Of a DNA stretch of 61,028 bases, positions 52,704 to 61,028 are shown in pieces; position 1 is the stretch's first letter, and the number at the start of each line of letters is the position of its first letter. The stretch is from an uncultured Prevotellaceae bacterium (GTDB lineage: Bacteria > Bacteroidota > Bacteroidia > Bacteroidales > Bacteroidaceae), in contig ONNV01000012.1 of NCBI GenBank assembly GCA_900319225.1, positions 1 through 61,028 of the forward strand, written 5' to 3'. A program made the position numbers and the translations under genes. The notes beneath the pieces were generated by a model. The model had not been told where the DNA came from. It made no database searches and saw nothing but the letters and a program-made list of their open reading frames with translations.

Positions 52704-53393
52704 TTAAATTAGACCAAGTATTGTGCTCGATATTATGAACTCCAAAACAACAGGAGCTATTTCGAACGCACAAAGGTACAAAATAAATCCTAAATTGGAG
52801 CAGCTATTTTTAAATAAGGCGGTTTTCATCTTGAAAATTCTGCCCGTAATGTTCAGAATGCGCATCAGATATGCAAAAACAAAGAGTGCAAAAAGGTGAA
52901 TATTGAGGAATATCACCAGTATTGAGAACATCAGGATAAGCAACGCGCACACAGAAAAAGTCATTACAAAAAAGCAGTTCCAGCGGGCGGGTTTAAGCGT
53001 TATGACCTGACGTTTGTACAGGATCTTGTTGACAATGGTATAACAAACCAGCTTTAGCAGGAAGAATGACACCATCATTGATGAATACCAGAGAAGGAAG
53101 TGGATTGAGGAGGTTCCCTCCTCCATCAGGTCCTGGGAGTAAACAGCTACCGCCAGAGCTATGCTGATACAAGACAACAGATAAATGAATATGTTCTCTA
53201 CAGTTGAAAGAAGCGGGAAACTGACATCGCCGTCAGGGCTCCTGAACCTGAACATAGACATGAAAGATTCGGCATACTCATATCTGTATGGACCCATTAT
53301 GATAAGCATGAGCAACAACGTGACAATCATTGCCAGCAGAAACCAGTCATTGAAACCACAAAAGTTCACCAGGTCAATAATGGGTATGCACAT
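52704..53393 (-). CDS. DUF4271 integral membrane protein
   Basis: 229 residues with about six hydrophobic helices (WFLLAMIVTLLLMLIIMG, ENIFIYLLSCISIALAVAV, FLLWYSSMMVSFFLLKLV, and three more to the end). The Bacteroidetes-specific DUF4271 family is regularly encoded directly before hemD, as here (12-base gap). Its function is unknown. It begins 4 bases after the LOG-family gene ends. Confidence 0.85.
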   Translation of the reverse strand: MCIPIIDLVNFCGFNDWFLLAMIVTLLLMLIIMGPYRYEYAESFMSMFRFRSPDGDVSFPLLSTVENIFIYLLSCISIALAVAVYSQDLMEEGTSSIHFLLWYSSMMVSFFLLKLVCYTIVNKILYKRQVITLKPARWNCFFVMTFSVCALLILMFSILVIFLNIHLFALFVFAYLMRILNITGRIFKMKTALFKNSCSNLGFILYLCAFEIAPVVLEFIISSTILGLI

Positions 53394-53397
53394 ATAT

Positions 53398-53985
53398 CTA
53401 TTTGTCTAAATTGATTTTGCTTGTAGTATCATCCCAATCGGTAAGGGTATCCACCAGCCGGATGGCTTCATCAGGAGTTTGGGCCACAGCCCAGAGCCTC
53501 CTGAACACCGGGTTCATGAAATGACGGTCCGATGTGCGCTCAAGCATCAGCAGCAGCGGATCATAGTAATTATCCGTATTGAGTATCACGATGGGCTTAA
53601 CGAATAATCCCAACATTTTCCATGTGATTATCTCAAACAGTTCCTCAAATGTTCCTGTTCCGCCGGGCAGCGCGATGACGGCATCGGCCATCTGGGACAT
53701 GCGGTTCTTGCGCTCATGCATGGTGGGAGTGACGATGGTCTCAGTCAGGCCCTCATGAAGCCAACCGTTATCAACCATAAACTGCGGTATGATACCTATT
53801 GACACTCCGCCGGCATCAAGAGCTCCGTTCTCAACAGCAGCCATAAGACCGGTACTTCCTGCACCTGACACAAGCCTCTTGCCGGCTTTTGCTATAAGCC
53901 CGCCCAGCTCATAGGCAGCATCAACAAAAACCTTCTCAGCATCCGCACTCGATGCCCCATAAACCACAATAGTCTCTCTTCTCAT
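53398..53985 (-). CDS. LOG-family protein (TIGR00730, nucleoside 5'-monophosphate phosphoribohydrolase-like)
   Basis: 195 residues, cytoplasmic. The Rossmann-like opening is VVYGASSADAE. Catalytic motifs are MHERKNRM (Arg92/Lys93) and PGGTGTFEE (107-115, Glu115), the hallmark of LOG proteins that split N6-modified AMP into base and ribose phosphate. The physiological substrate in gut bacteria is not settled. It is first of a run continuing into DUF4271 and hemD. Confidence 0.9.
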   Translation of the reverse strand: MRRETIVVYGASSADAEKVFVDAAYELGGLIAKAGKRLVSGAGSTGLMAAVENGALDAGGVSIGIIPQFMVDNGWLHEGLTETIVTPTMHERKNRMSQMADAVIALPGGTGTFEELFEIITWKMLGLFVKPIVILNTDNYYDPLLLMLERTSDRHFMNPVFRRLWAVAQTPDEAIRLVDTLTDWDDTTSKINLDK

Positions 53986-53997
53986 TCCATCTGCACA

Positions 53998-54130
53998 GGG
54001 GACTGTCCCCTTTGGTCACCTGATTATATCAGAATTAGTCGTTTCGTTTAACACGTGCCAAAGGGGACCGTCCCCTCTTTGGCTCTTCTTGAAAATGTGA
54101 AAAAGGGGACTGTCCCCAATTCCACATTTT
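53998..54130. repeat. Three GGGGACNGTCCCC palindromes between ahcY and the LOG-family gene
   Basis: The 13-base palindrome occurs at 53998-54010, 54063-54075 and 54105-54117. The first two sit in an inverted repeat that extends through CCTTTGG and CCAAAGG. The third lies in the loop of AAAATGTG (54092-54099)/CACATTTT (54123-54130), two bases beyond the ahcY stop, and may serve as its terminator. The arrangement is typical of REP elements, and its GGGGAC core resembles the ends of the element at 22344. Confidence 0.75.
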
Positions 54131-54132
54131 GT

Positions 54133-55551
54133 TCAATATCTGTAATGCTCCGCCTTATACGGACCTTCAACAGGAACCCCGATATAGTCCGCCTGAGCCT
54201 GGGTCAGCTTGGAGAGATGAACGCCGATGCGCTCCAGGTGCAGACGCGCAACCTCCTCATCCAGATGCTTGGGCAGGCGGTATACCTGAACAGGATAATC
54301 CTTGTTAAATAGCTCTATCTGAGCCAGAGTCTGGTTGGTAAAGCTGTTACTCATCACAAAGCTGGGGTGACCGGTTGCGCAACCCAGGTTTACCAGGCGG
54401 CCATCGGCCAGAAGTATGATGCTGTGTCCATCGGGGAAGAAGTAACGGTCTACCTGAGGCTTCACGTTCTGGCACTTGATACCGGGAATCTTCTTGAGCT
54501 TGTCAACCTGAATCTCGCTGTCAAAGTGGCCGATGTTGCAGACGATAGCCTGATCAGGCATCACTTTCATATGCTCTGTGGTGATGATATCAATGTTTCC
54601 GGTTGTGGTGACGAATATGTTACCCTGCGGGGCAGCCTCATCCATGGTCACAACCTCATAACCCTCCATTGCGGCCTGCAGGGCGCAGATGGGATCAATC
54701 TCTGTTACAAGAACGCGGGCTCCGTATGAGCGCATGCTCTGGGCACAGCCCTTACCTACCTCACCGTAACCGGCCACAACGCAAACCTTACCGGCAATCA
54801 TGACGTCGGTAGCACGTTTAATGCCGTCGGCCAGAGACTCACGGCAGCCGTACAGGTTGTCAAACTTGCTCTTGGTAACAGAGTCATTCACGTTGAATGC
54901 GGGGAACAGAAGCTCACCGTTCTGCTGCATACGGTACAGACGGTGTACGCCTGTGGTGGTCTCCTCACTTACACCCTTAATGTTCTTGGCAATCGTCTGC
55001 CAATAGCTGCCGCCCTTAACCTTGGCAACCTCCTTGAGAGCTTTCAAAAGCTCGACTTCATCGGCTGATTCAGCCTCATAATCCAGAGCCTTGGGGTCCT
55101 TCTCACCCTTTACGCCCAGATGAATCATAAGTGTGGCGTCACCGCCGTCATCAACAATCATGTTGGGACCTCCCTCTGGGAAATTCATGGCCTGAAGTGT
55201 GCACCACCAGTACTCCTGTGCGGTCTCACCCTTCCAGGCAAACACAGCGGCACTGCCGGCAGCGGCAATTGCAGCAGCGGCATGATCCTGTGTTGAGTAT
55301 ATGTTGCATGAGCACCAGCGGATCTGAGCGCCCAGCTCGTGAAGAGTCTCAATAAGGACTGCTGTCTGTATGGTCATGTGCAGAGAACCCATAATGCGGG
55401 CACCCTTCAGGGGTTTTGAATCACGGTACTTGTCACGGAGAGCCATCAGACCGGGCATCTCCTTCTCAGCCATCTCTATCTCCTTTCGGCCAAAATCAGC
55501 AAGATTGATGTCTGCCACCTTGTAAGGCAGATTTGTATAAAGTTCGTTCAT
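54133..55551 (-). CDS. ahcY: Adenosylhomocysteinase
   Basis: 472 residues. It converts S-adenosylhomocysteine to homocysteine and adenosine, keeping the methyl cycle running. Seen are the substrate-domain segments [16 protein letters not shown] and [21 protein letters not shown], and the NAD-binding motif [13 protein letters not shown]. The C-terminus is [10 protein letters not shown], required for completing the neighbouring active site in the tetramer. The length agrees with the bacterial type. A TAACTTTG box lies 20 bases upstream of the ATG. Confidence 0.97.
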   Translation of the reverse strand: MNELYTNLPYKVADINLADFGRKEIEMAEKEMPGLMALRDKYRDSKPLKGARIMGSLHMTIQTAVLIETLHELGAQIRWCSCNIYSTQDHAAAAIAAAGSAAVFAWKGETAQEYWWCTLQAMNFPEGGPNMIVDDGGDATLMIHLGVKGEKDPKALDYEAESADEVELLKALKEVAKVKGGSYWQTIAKNIKGVSEETTTGVHRLYRMQQNGELLFPAFNVNDSVTKSKFDNLYGCRESLADGIKRATDVMIAGKVCVVAGYGEVGKGCAQSMRSYGARVLVTEIDPICALQAAMEGYEVVTMDEAAPQGNIFVTTTGNIDIITTEHMKVMPDQAIVCNIGHFDSEIQVDKLKKIPGIKCQNVKPQVDRYFFPDGHSIILLADGRLVNLGCATGHPSFVMSNSFTNQTLAQIELFNKDYPVQVYRLPKHLDEEVARLHLERIGVHLSKLTQAQADYIGVPVEGPYKAEHYRY

Positions 55552-55570
55552 ATTTAAATAATTGTGATTG

Positions 55571-55578
55571 CAAAGTTA
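55571..55578 (-). promoter_or_regulatory. -7 box TAACTTTG of ahcY
   Basis: Exact TAnnTTTG match on the minus strand, 20 bases before the ahcY start. A TTTG at 55590-55593 is too close (11 bases) to be a normal -33 box. Confidence 0.55.
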
Positions 55579-55645
55579 ACAAAAGTTCGCAAACTCGCGA
55601 CCGGAGGGCGCCTACGTTTGCGGAGCAAACTAAAAAAAGGTACCG

Positions 55646-55713
55646 TAAGGCTAAGGATGAAAAAAAGTAGGGTTGGCCACCGGTCAACCCTACTTTCTTC
55701 ATTCTTAGCCTTA
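55646..55713 (-). terminator. Terminator of rpsO with an extended stem
   Basis: AGTAGGGTTGGCC (55666-55678) and GGTCAACCCTACT (55682-55694) form the core stem, followed on the minus strand by seven T residues. An outer pair TAAGGCTAAGGATGAA/TTCATTCTTAGCCTTA (55646-55661, 55698-55713) extends it into the rpsO stop codon. Confidence 0.88.
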
Positions 55714-55980
55714 CTTACGCAGACCGAGAGCCTTAACGATGGCGCGGTAGCGCTCAATGTCTCTCTCCTTGAGGTAGTTGAGCAGTCTACGACGCTTACC
55801 TACCAACTGGGTCAGTGCCCTTTCAGTGCTATAATCCTTACGGTTCTCCTTAAGATGTTCCGTCAAATGGGAAATACGGTATGAGAACAAGGCTATCTGA
55901 GCTTCGGGTGAGCCAGTATCCGTGTTGGACTTTCCGTATTGTCCAAAGATCTCTTGTTTTTTCTCTTTGTCTAAATACAT
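55711..55980 (-). CDS. rpsO: 30S ribosomal protein S15
   Basis: 89 residues with the S15 signature ([40 protein letters not shown]) and the usual end KALGLRK. It binds 16S rRNA early in 30S assembly. It has its own promoter at 56018 and a strong terminator, so it is monocistronic, divergent from typA. Confidence 0.98.
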   Translation of the reverse strand: MYLDKEKKQEIFGQYGKSNTDTGSPEAQIALFSYRISHLTEHLKENRKDYSTERALTQLVGKRRRLLNYLKERDIERYRAIVKALGLRK

Positions 55981-56017
55981 TTTCTTAAAAATAATGTGAA
56001 AACTCGTTTAGCGGGCG

Positions 56018-56047
56018 CAAAGTTATATCTTCTTTTTCAATGCACAA
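56018..56047 (-). promoter_or_regulatory. rpsO promoter (TTG, 19 bases, TAACTTTG)
   Basis: TTG at 56045-56047 and TAACTTTG at 56018-56025 on the minus strand are 19 bases apart, matching both Bacteroidetes elements, 38 bases before rpsO. Confidence 0.75.
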
Positions 56048-56070
56048 TGAATTTTCTAACATTTTTGCCG

Positions 56071-56078
56071 TAACTTTG
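56071..56078 (+). promoter_or_regulatory. -7 box TAACTTTG of typA
   Basis: Exact match to TAnnTTTG, 25 bases before the typA ATG and back-to-back with the rpsO promoter. Confidence 0.6.
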
Positions 56079-56103
56079 CACCGCGTAAATAAAAAGGTAT
56101 AAA

Positions 56104-57897
56104 ATGAACATCAGAAACATCGCAATCATTGCCCACGTTGACCACGGTAAGACGACCCTGGTTGACAAGATGATGCTGGCCGGACACCTGTTCCGCGACA
56201 ACCAGGCCAAAGGAGAACTTATGCTCGACAACAATGACCTGGAGCGTGAGCGTGGTATAACCATTCTCTCCAAGAACGTGTCCATCACTTACAAGGATAC
56301 CAAGATTAACATCATTGACACTCCGGGACACTCCGATTTTGGAGGTGAGGTTGAGCGTGTACTTAACATGGCCGACGGATGCATCCTGCTGGTTGATGCA
56401 TTTGAGGGCCCCATGCCTCAGACCCGCTTCGTACTGCAGAAAGCCCTGCAGATAGGACTTAAGCCTATAGTAGTTGTAAATAAGGTCGATAAGCCCAACT
56501 GCCGCCCCGAGGAGGTCTATGAGATGGTGTTTGACCTGATGTTCGCATTGGATGCAACTGAGGAACAGCTGGATTTCCCCGTACTCTACGGCTCTGCCAA
56601 GCAGAACTGGATGAGCACAGACTGGAAACAGCCCACAGACAACATATTGCCTCTACTGGATGCCATAGTAGAGCATATCCCCGCTCCCAAGCAGGAGGAG
56701 GGTACCCTGCAGATGCTTATCACATCACTTGACTATTCATCATACACCGGACGTATCGCCGTGGGCCGCGTAAACCGTGGCACTCTTAACGAGGGTATGA
56801 CCTGCACCCTGTCACACCGTGACGGCAGCAAGGAGAAAGTCAAGATCAAGGAACTCCACGTATTTGAGGGAATGGGACGCAAGCGCGTCCAGACCGTTGA
56901 GGCCGGTGACATCTGCGCCATCGTAGGTCTTGAAAAGTTTGAGATCGGTGATACCGTATGCGATGCCGAGAACCCCGATCCCCTGCCACCTATCGCAATT
57001 GATGAGCCTACCATGAGTATGCTCTTCTCTATAAATGACTCACCTTTCTTTGGCAAGGAGGGTAAGTACGTTACCTCACGTCACATCCAGGACCGTCTGA
57101 ATCTGGAGCTTGACAAGAACCTGGCCCTGCGCGTTCGCCGCACAGAGGAGGATGGCAAGTGGATTGTATCGGGCCGTGGTGTGCTGCACCTTTCTATATT
57201 AATAGAGACCATGCGCCGTGAGGGCTATGAGCTGCAGGTAGGCCAGCCTCAGGTTATCATGAAGGAGATTGACGGCAAGACCTGCGAGCCTATTGAGGAA
57301 CTCACCATCAGCGTACCTGAGGAGTTCTCAAGCAAGATGATTGACCTGGCCACCAAGCGTAAAGGTGAGATGACATCCATGGACACTCAGGGTGACCGCG
57401 TAATCATTGTTTTCGATATCCCGTCACGCGGTATCATAGGTCTGCGTACCAATGTGCTTACCGCATCTCAGGGTGAAGCCGTAATGGCACACCGCTTTAA
57501 GGAGTACCAGCCCTACAAGGGTGACATAGAGCGCCGCTCAAACGGATCCATGGTAGCAATGGAGACCGGAACAGTATTTGCATATGCGCTTGACAAGCTG
57601 CAGGACCGCGGTAAGTTCTTTGTGAACCCGCAGGATCAGGTATACGCAGGTCAGGTGGTAGGTGAGCACGTACATGAGAAGGATCTGGTAATCAACGTTA
57701 CCAAGAGCAAGCAGCTCACCAACATGCGTGCCAGCGGTGCCGATGAGAAAGCACATATTGCTCCTCCTGTAATATTCTCTCTTGAGGAGGCTCTGGAGTA
57801 CATCAAGAACGATGAGTACGTAGAGGTTACCCCCAAGAGCATGCGTATGCGTAAGATCATCCTGAATGAGCTGGAGCGCAAACGCGCTGCAAAATAA
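56104..57897 (+). CDS. typA: Translational GTPase TypA/BipA
   Basis: 597 residues, the usual length. GTPase motifs are G1 [10 protein letters not shown] (10-19), the GIT switch region in [13 protein letters not shown]3 [12 protein letters not shown] (72 onward) and G4 NKVDKP. Then come EF-Tu-like domain II and the BipA-specific C-terminal part ([39 protein letters not shown]). It aids ribosome assembly and stress growth. A separate promoter is at 56071, and a lipoprotein gene follows 12 bases later. Confidence 0.97.
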   Translation: MNIRNIAIIAHVDHGKTTLVDKMMLAGHLFRDNQAKGELMLDNNDLERERGITILSKNVSITYKDTKINIIDTPGHSDFGGEVERVLNMADGCILLVDAFEGPMPQTRFVLQKALQIGLKPIVVVNKVDKPNCRPEEVYEMVFDLMFALDATEEQLDFPVLYGSAKQNWMSTDWKQPTDNILPLLDAIVEHIPAPKQEEGTLQMLITSLDYSSYTGRIAVGRVNRGTLNEGMTCTLSHRDGSKEKVKIKELHVFEGMGRKRVQTVEAGDICAIVGLEKFEIGDTVCDAENPDPLPPIAIDEPTMSMLFSINDSPFFGKEGKYVTSRHIQDRLNLELDKNLALRVRRTEEDGKWIVSGRGVLHLSILIETMRREGYELQVGQPQVIMKEIDGKTCEPIEELTISVPEEFSSKMIDLATKRKGEMTSMDTQGDRVIIVFDIPSRGIIGLRTNVLTASQGEAVMAHRFKEYQPYKGDIERRSNGSMVAMETGTVFAYALDKLQDRGKFFVNPQDQVYAGQVVGEHVHEKDLVINVTKSKQLTNMRASGADEKAHIAPPVIFSLEEALEYIKNDEYVEVTPKSMRMRKIILNELERKRAAK

Positions 57898-57909
57898 ACG
57901 TATCTGCCG

Positions 57910-58962
57910 ATGAAAAGGGGCATTTCCGCAATATTGACACTGTTTTTGCTGCTCGCGTCATCATGCGGGCGCAAAAACATGTTCATACTGCACGGAACTG
58001 TCCAGGACGATACGGATTCCATCCTGGTTACCGGATTTGACTCCAGGTTTGACCGTGTTGACACTATATTCTGTAAAGACGGCAGGTTTGATTGGAAACT
58101 CCGCCCCGACACCGCAACTACACTGCTCTTTGTCCTGCCCGACGGACGCCGGTATCCGGTATTTGCCCAGAAGGGAGTCAAATCCATGATGGAGATACCC
58201 GGTAAGCCGGACCGCATCAGCGTATCGGGCGGTGAGTACAATGATTCCTATCTGTCATTCAGCCTGGCTGCAGTTGGTGACACTGCAATGGAACAGACAT
58301 TCGTCAGGATTGACTCATTCATAACACGTGACCCGTTCTCAGAAATAACCCCATTCCTTATCTACGAGCAGATGATACAGAGGTATCATGCAGACGAGAA
58401 GGAGATTTCAAAGCTCATTAACCGTATGAGCGGTAACATGCAGGATGCTCCCTATCTGGCCGTACTCAAGACAGAATTCAAGGGAGGTATGCCAAATGAT
58501 GTATATCTGGAGTCATGGGAGGTACGGGATTCACTCAATGAGAAATTCAGGCTGCCGCCCACAAATGAAGGTTCACAGACCACCTACCTCATGATATGCG
58601 TCTGGGCTACATGGGCCGGGAATGAAAGTTTCAAGGCAAGGCTTGACATAGATTCCATCAGGACAAAGTATGCCGACAGGAACCTTAATGTGGCAGACGT
58701 ATCCATTGACGTAAACACCCGGAGATGGAAAGAGGCAATCTCCAAAGATACTCTCAACTGGTTCTCATACATAGACAACCAGGGATGGGAAAGCAGGATT
58801 GCCAAAAGCTGCAATCTTACGGAGCTGCCCGTATTCATACTACTTTCAAGCAGCAAAAGAGCCTTGTACTGCACCAGGTCACTGGCCGATATGGACAAGG
58901 AGCTTAACAGAAGATTACCAAAAAAAGAAGGACCCAAGAAAGACTCCAAAAAGAAAAAATGA
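57910..58962 (+). CDS. Thioredoxin-like lipoprotein lacking the CxxC motif (DUF4369-type N-terminus)
   Basis: 350 residues with lipobox LLASSC (Cys19). The first domain (FILHGTVQDDTDSILVTGFD) resembles DUF4369, commonly fused to thioredoxin/AhpC-like domains in Bacteroidetes. The second begins near residue 228 with LMICVWATWAGNESF, where a normal member would read WATWCxxC; both cysteines are absent. The later cis-Pro segment LTELPVFILLSS is kept. A redox role is therefore unlikely and a binding role possible. The Lys-rich end (PKKEGPKKDSKKKK) is unusual. It probably shares the typA transcript. Confidence 0.72.
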   Translation: MKRGISAILTLFLLLASSCGRKNMFILHGTVQDDTDSILVTGFDSRFDRVDTIFCKDGRFDWKLRPDTATTLLFVLPDGRRYPVFAQKGVKSMMEIPGKPDRISVSGGEYNDSYLSFSLAAVGDTAMEQTFVRIDSFITRDPFSEITPFLIYEQMIQRYHADEKEISKLINRMSGNMQDAPYLAVLKTEFKGGMPNDVYLESWEVRDSLNEKFRLPPTNEGSQTTYLMICVWATWAGNESFKARLDIDSIRTKYADRNLNVADVSIDVNTRRWKEAISKDTLNWFSYIDNQGWESRIAKSCNLTELPVFILLSSSKRALYCTRSLADMDKELNRRLPKKEGPKKDSKKKK

Positions 58963-59036
58963 TTACATTTGAAACCGATACCAAGGTTTCATCACACTTG
59001 TTTTGCATATAACCATTACCAATAACCAATCTATCC

Positions 59037-60575
59037 ATGCTTATCAAAGTATCCGGTGCGGCGGTCCAAGGGATTGACGCATACATCGTAACCATTGAGG
59101 CGAGTACATCTCGCGGTATCAGATTCTTTCTTGTGGGACTGCCCGACAGCGCAGTAAAAGAGAGCCATGAACGCATAATATCGGCGTTTCAGGTTAACGG
59201 CTACAAATTCCCCTCATGCCAGATCATCATCAACATGGCTCCTGCCGACATACGTAAGGAGGGAGCAGCTTATGACCTGCCGCTTGCCATTGTCATCATG
59301 GCATCGGGCGGAGAGGTATCAACCTCCATGCTTGATGATTACATCATTATGGGCGAGATGGGGCTTGACGGCACCCTGCAACCGGTAAAAGGAGCGCTGT
59401 CAATGGCCATCAAAGCCAGGGCTGAAGGGTACAAAGGCATAATTCTGCCTATCCAGAACGCCCCAGAGGCTGCAGTCATAGAGGGTCTGCAGGTTTATGG
59501 AGCCGGCAATCTTAGGGAGGTGGTTGACCTGTTGAATGACAGGCCCGGTCATATTGTCCCCCTTGAGAAGCCTACATTGTTCAACACCATGCAGTCAAAC
59601 GGATACAGTGCCGATTTTGCCGATGTAAAAGGCCAGAGTACGGTAAAACGTGCACTTGAGGTTGCTGCATCGGGCGGCCACAACCTGATCATGATAGGGC
59701 CTCCCGGTAGCGGCAAATCCATGATGGCCAGAGCACTGCCTTCCATCCTGCCTCCGCTCACAGAGGACGAGAGCATTGAGACCACCCGAATCCACTCTGT
59801 TGCCGGATTTACCGGTCAAGGGGGTGCTCTGATAACCGAGCGCCCGTTCCGTCATCCGCACCATACCATAACCAATGTGGCACTTACCGGTGGCGGCAGC
59901 AACGGGCAGCCCGGTGAGATATCACTGGCGCATAACGGTCTGCTTTACCTGGATGAACTCCCGGAATTTACCCGTTCTGCCCTTGAGGTGCTGCGCCAAC
60001 CGCTTGAGGACAGAACCATAGTGATTTCCAGAGCCAAATACAGGGTTGAGTACCCAGCATCATTCATGCTGGTAGCATCCATGAATCCATGTCCTTGCGG
60101 CTACTACAATCACCCCACAAAGGAGTGTCATTGCACCCCTACTGTCATAGAGCGTTACCTGGGCAGGGTGTCGGGCCCACTCATGGACCGATTTGACCTG
60201 CAGTGTGAGATACTGCCCGTGGGGTTTGATGACATGTCATCTGACCGTCAGGCCGAGACCAGTGCCGTTATACGTGAAAGGGTGATAAAGGCCAGAGCCG
60301 TACAGGCGGCCCGATTTAACGGAGAAAAGGGCATTTATTGCAACGCGCAGATGGATTCACGCCTGCTGCGAAGGTATGCCAAGGCGGAGCCTGCATCAAT
60401 CCGCATGCTGGGCGAGGCCATGAACCGCCTGAACCTGTCGGCCCGTGCCTATGACCGCATCCTCAAGGTGTCACGCACCATTGCCGATATGGACGAATCT
60501 GAAACCATCCAGCCCCATCACATAGCCGAGGCCATAGGTTACCGCAGCCTTGACCGCGCCTCATGGGGTAAATAA
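59037..60575 (+). CDS. YifB/ComM-family Mg-chelatase-like AAA+ ATPase
   Basis: 512 residues, the normal length. The N-terminal ChlI-type domain reads VGLPDSAVKESHERIISAFQVNG. The AAA+ core holds Walker A GPPGSGKS (221-228) and Walker B LLYLDELPEF, with the Cys-rich insert NPCPCGYYNHPTKECHC, and a Mg_chelatase_C helical end is present. ComM relatives drive branch migration during natural transformation. It has a start at 59037 and a hairpin at 60707 downstream. Confidence 0.94.
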   Translation: MLIKVSGAAVQGIDAYIVTIEASTSRGIRFFLVGLPDSAVKESHERIISAFQVNGYKFPSCQIIINMAPADIRKEGAAYDLPLAIVIMASGGEVSTSMLDDYIIMGEMGLDGTLQPVKGALSMAIKARAEGYKGIILPIQNAPEAAVIEGLQVYGAGNLREVVDLLNDRPGHIVPLEKPTLFNTMQSNGYSADFADVKGQSTVKRALEVAASGGHNLIMIGPPGSGKSMMARALPSILPPLTEDESIETTRIHSVAGFTGQGGALITERPFRHPHHTITNVALTGGGSNGQPGEISLAHNGLLYLDELPEFTRSALEVLRQPLEDRTIVISRAKYRVEYPASFMLVASMNPCPCGYYNHPTKECHCTPTVIERYLGRVSGPLMDRFDLQCEILPVGFDDMSSDRQAETSAVIRERVIKARAVQAARFNGEKGIYCNAQMDSRLLRRYAKAEPASIRMLGEAMNRLNLSARAYDRILKVSRTIADMDESETIQPHHIAEAIGYRSLDRASWGK

Positions 60576-60588
60576 AGCCTCATTTAGC

Positions 60589-60617
60589 AGAACTTTTTGG
60601 GGTATCAGTATCAGAAA
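60589..60617. repeat. 29-bp direct repeat, copy 2
   Basis: Identical over 29 bases to 7693-7721, starting 14 bases after the stop of the ATPase gene. Both copies lie just beyond the 3' side of a gene but in opposite gene orientation. Confidence 0.85.
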
Positions 60618-60645
60618 CTATAACACGCCGAATCTGGGGTTTGGG

Positions 60646-60706
60646 GAGACAACGTTCCGTGGCTACTCCGGACCTTTCCGGACCCTAAACGTCGAACGCC
60701 TCCTTT
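60646..60706. repeat. Second copy of the MITE core, without terminal repeats
   Basis: The 61 bases from GAGACAACGTTCCG through CGTCGAACGCCTCC match 50440-50500 with only a few differences, including the internal TCCGGA palindrome pair. The 22-base terminal repeats of the first copy are not present here, so it may be a fragment or a shared module. Confidence 0.75.
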
Positions 60707-60729
60707 TTAGTCCCCCTTTGGGGGCCTAA
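60707..60729. terminator. Hairpin after the ATPase gene
   Basis: TTAGTCCCCC and GGGGGCCTAA form a 10-bp stem with one mismatch and a TTT loop. No T tract follows, so terminator function is uncertain. Confidence 0.45.
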
Positions 60730-60805
60730 CAGTATTCTAAGACTTTTCCAAATATTTTTGGACGTTTTTTTAGAAACTGTTATCGTTGAGTTTGTTACAA
60801 TACGG

Positions 60806-60895
60806 ATATCGCGGGGGACGCCTTCTAATGGTGTCCCTCGTTTCCGATATTACCAACTGAGTAAACCCTTCTTTATAGTTTTGTTACAAGAAGGG
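60806..60895. other. Tandem stem-loops in the unassigned right-end region
   Basis: The last 300 bases hold no convincing gene. Two hairpins lie side by side: ATATCG...GGGACGCC/GGTGTCCC...CGATAT (60806-60850) and CCCTTCTT/AAGAAGGG (60866-60895). TTTGTTACAA occurs both before the first and in the loop of the second. It could be the start of a structured RNA or leader of a gene beyond the edge; I recognise no named RNA family. Confidence 0.4.
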
Positions 60896-61028
60896 ATGAT
60901 TATAGTTTCAGGCCGGTCTTTGCTATCCGGATCATATAGTTAACAGGAGTGGAGCGATACTATTACTTTGATTAGACCCGTGTCTATTACTCTAATTTGT
61001 TGCATCTCCTGCAATCTGGCACTAAAGA

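Noticed and set aside
53998-54117. GGGGACNGTCCCC considered as a repressor operator
   Set aside because: The copies lie downstream of ahcY and not at a promoter, and similar cores occur in the element at 22344, fitting a REP repeat better.

Overview
The window is chromosomal DNA from a gut- or rumen-type Bacteroidales, most like Bacteroidaceae/Prevotellaceae. The evidence is the paired SusC/SusD outer-membrane genes, fasciclin (FAS1) lipoproteins, DUF4249, GSCFA and DUF4271 proteins, and many copies of the Bacteroidetes -7 promoter box TAnnTTTG. Most of the sequence concerns degradation of arabinoxylan and related plant polysaccharides. It is followed by a block of conserved housekeeping genes.

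Layout. 1-1107: start of a lipoprotein running off the left edge, then an internally deleted GH9 glycosidase pseudogene. 1173-10351: a HAD phosphatase on the plus strand, then a minus-strand series reading GH51 arabinofuranosidase, alpha/beta hydrolase, galE, GSCFA protein, TonB-dependent receptor and DUF4249 lipoprotein. 10709-13125: a U32 peptidase-family gene and a tRNA-dihydrouridine synthase whose 3' end is made of a palindromic repeat. 13217-19810 (plus): GH95 glycosidase, a porin, xylulokinase and a GH8 exo-oligoxylanase. 20023-22278: a solitary FAS1 lipoprotein. 22601-24319 (minus): ECF sigma factor, a short membrane protein (probable anti-sigma) and a secreted Gln-rich protein.

24420-48402 (minus) is a large polysaccharide utilization locus. 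In transcription order it reads: intracellular GH43, FAS1 protein, SusC, SusD, FAS1 protein, SusC, SusD, a 1439-residue secreted protein, then two exported GH43 enzymes. The likely sequence of events is surface capture (FAS1/SusD), import (SusC), trimming of arabinose and xylose side groups (GH43, GH51, GH95), removal of reducing-end xylose (GH8), and phosphorylation of xylulose by XylB. No xylose isomerase, endo-xylanase or hybrid two-component regulator is present in the window.

48893-60575 is housekeeping: tRNA-Gln, tyrS, tatD, yidD, rnpA, hemD, DUF4271, LOG-family hydrolase, ahcY, rpsO, then typA, a thioredoxin-like lipoprotein and a YifB/ComM ATPase on the plus strand.

The most unusual features are (i) the twice-repeated FAS1-SusC-SusD unit, with FAS1 lipoproteins where SusE/F-type glycan-binding proteins would be expected, plus its giant secreted partner; and (ii) several families of short palindromic or MITE-like elements between genes. 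Two of these elements supply the stop codon of the adjacent gene (dus and tatD).
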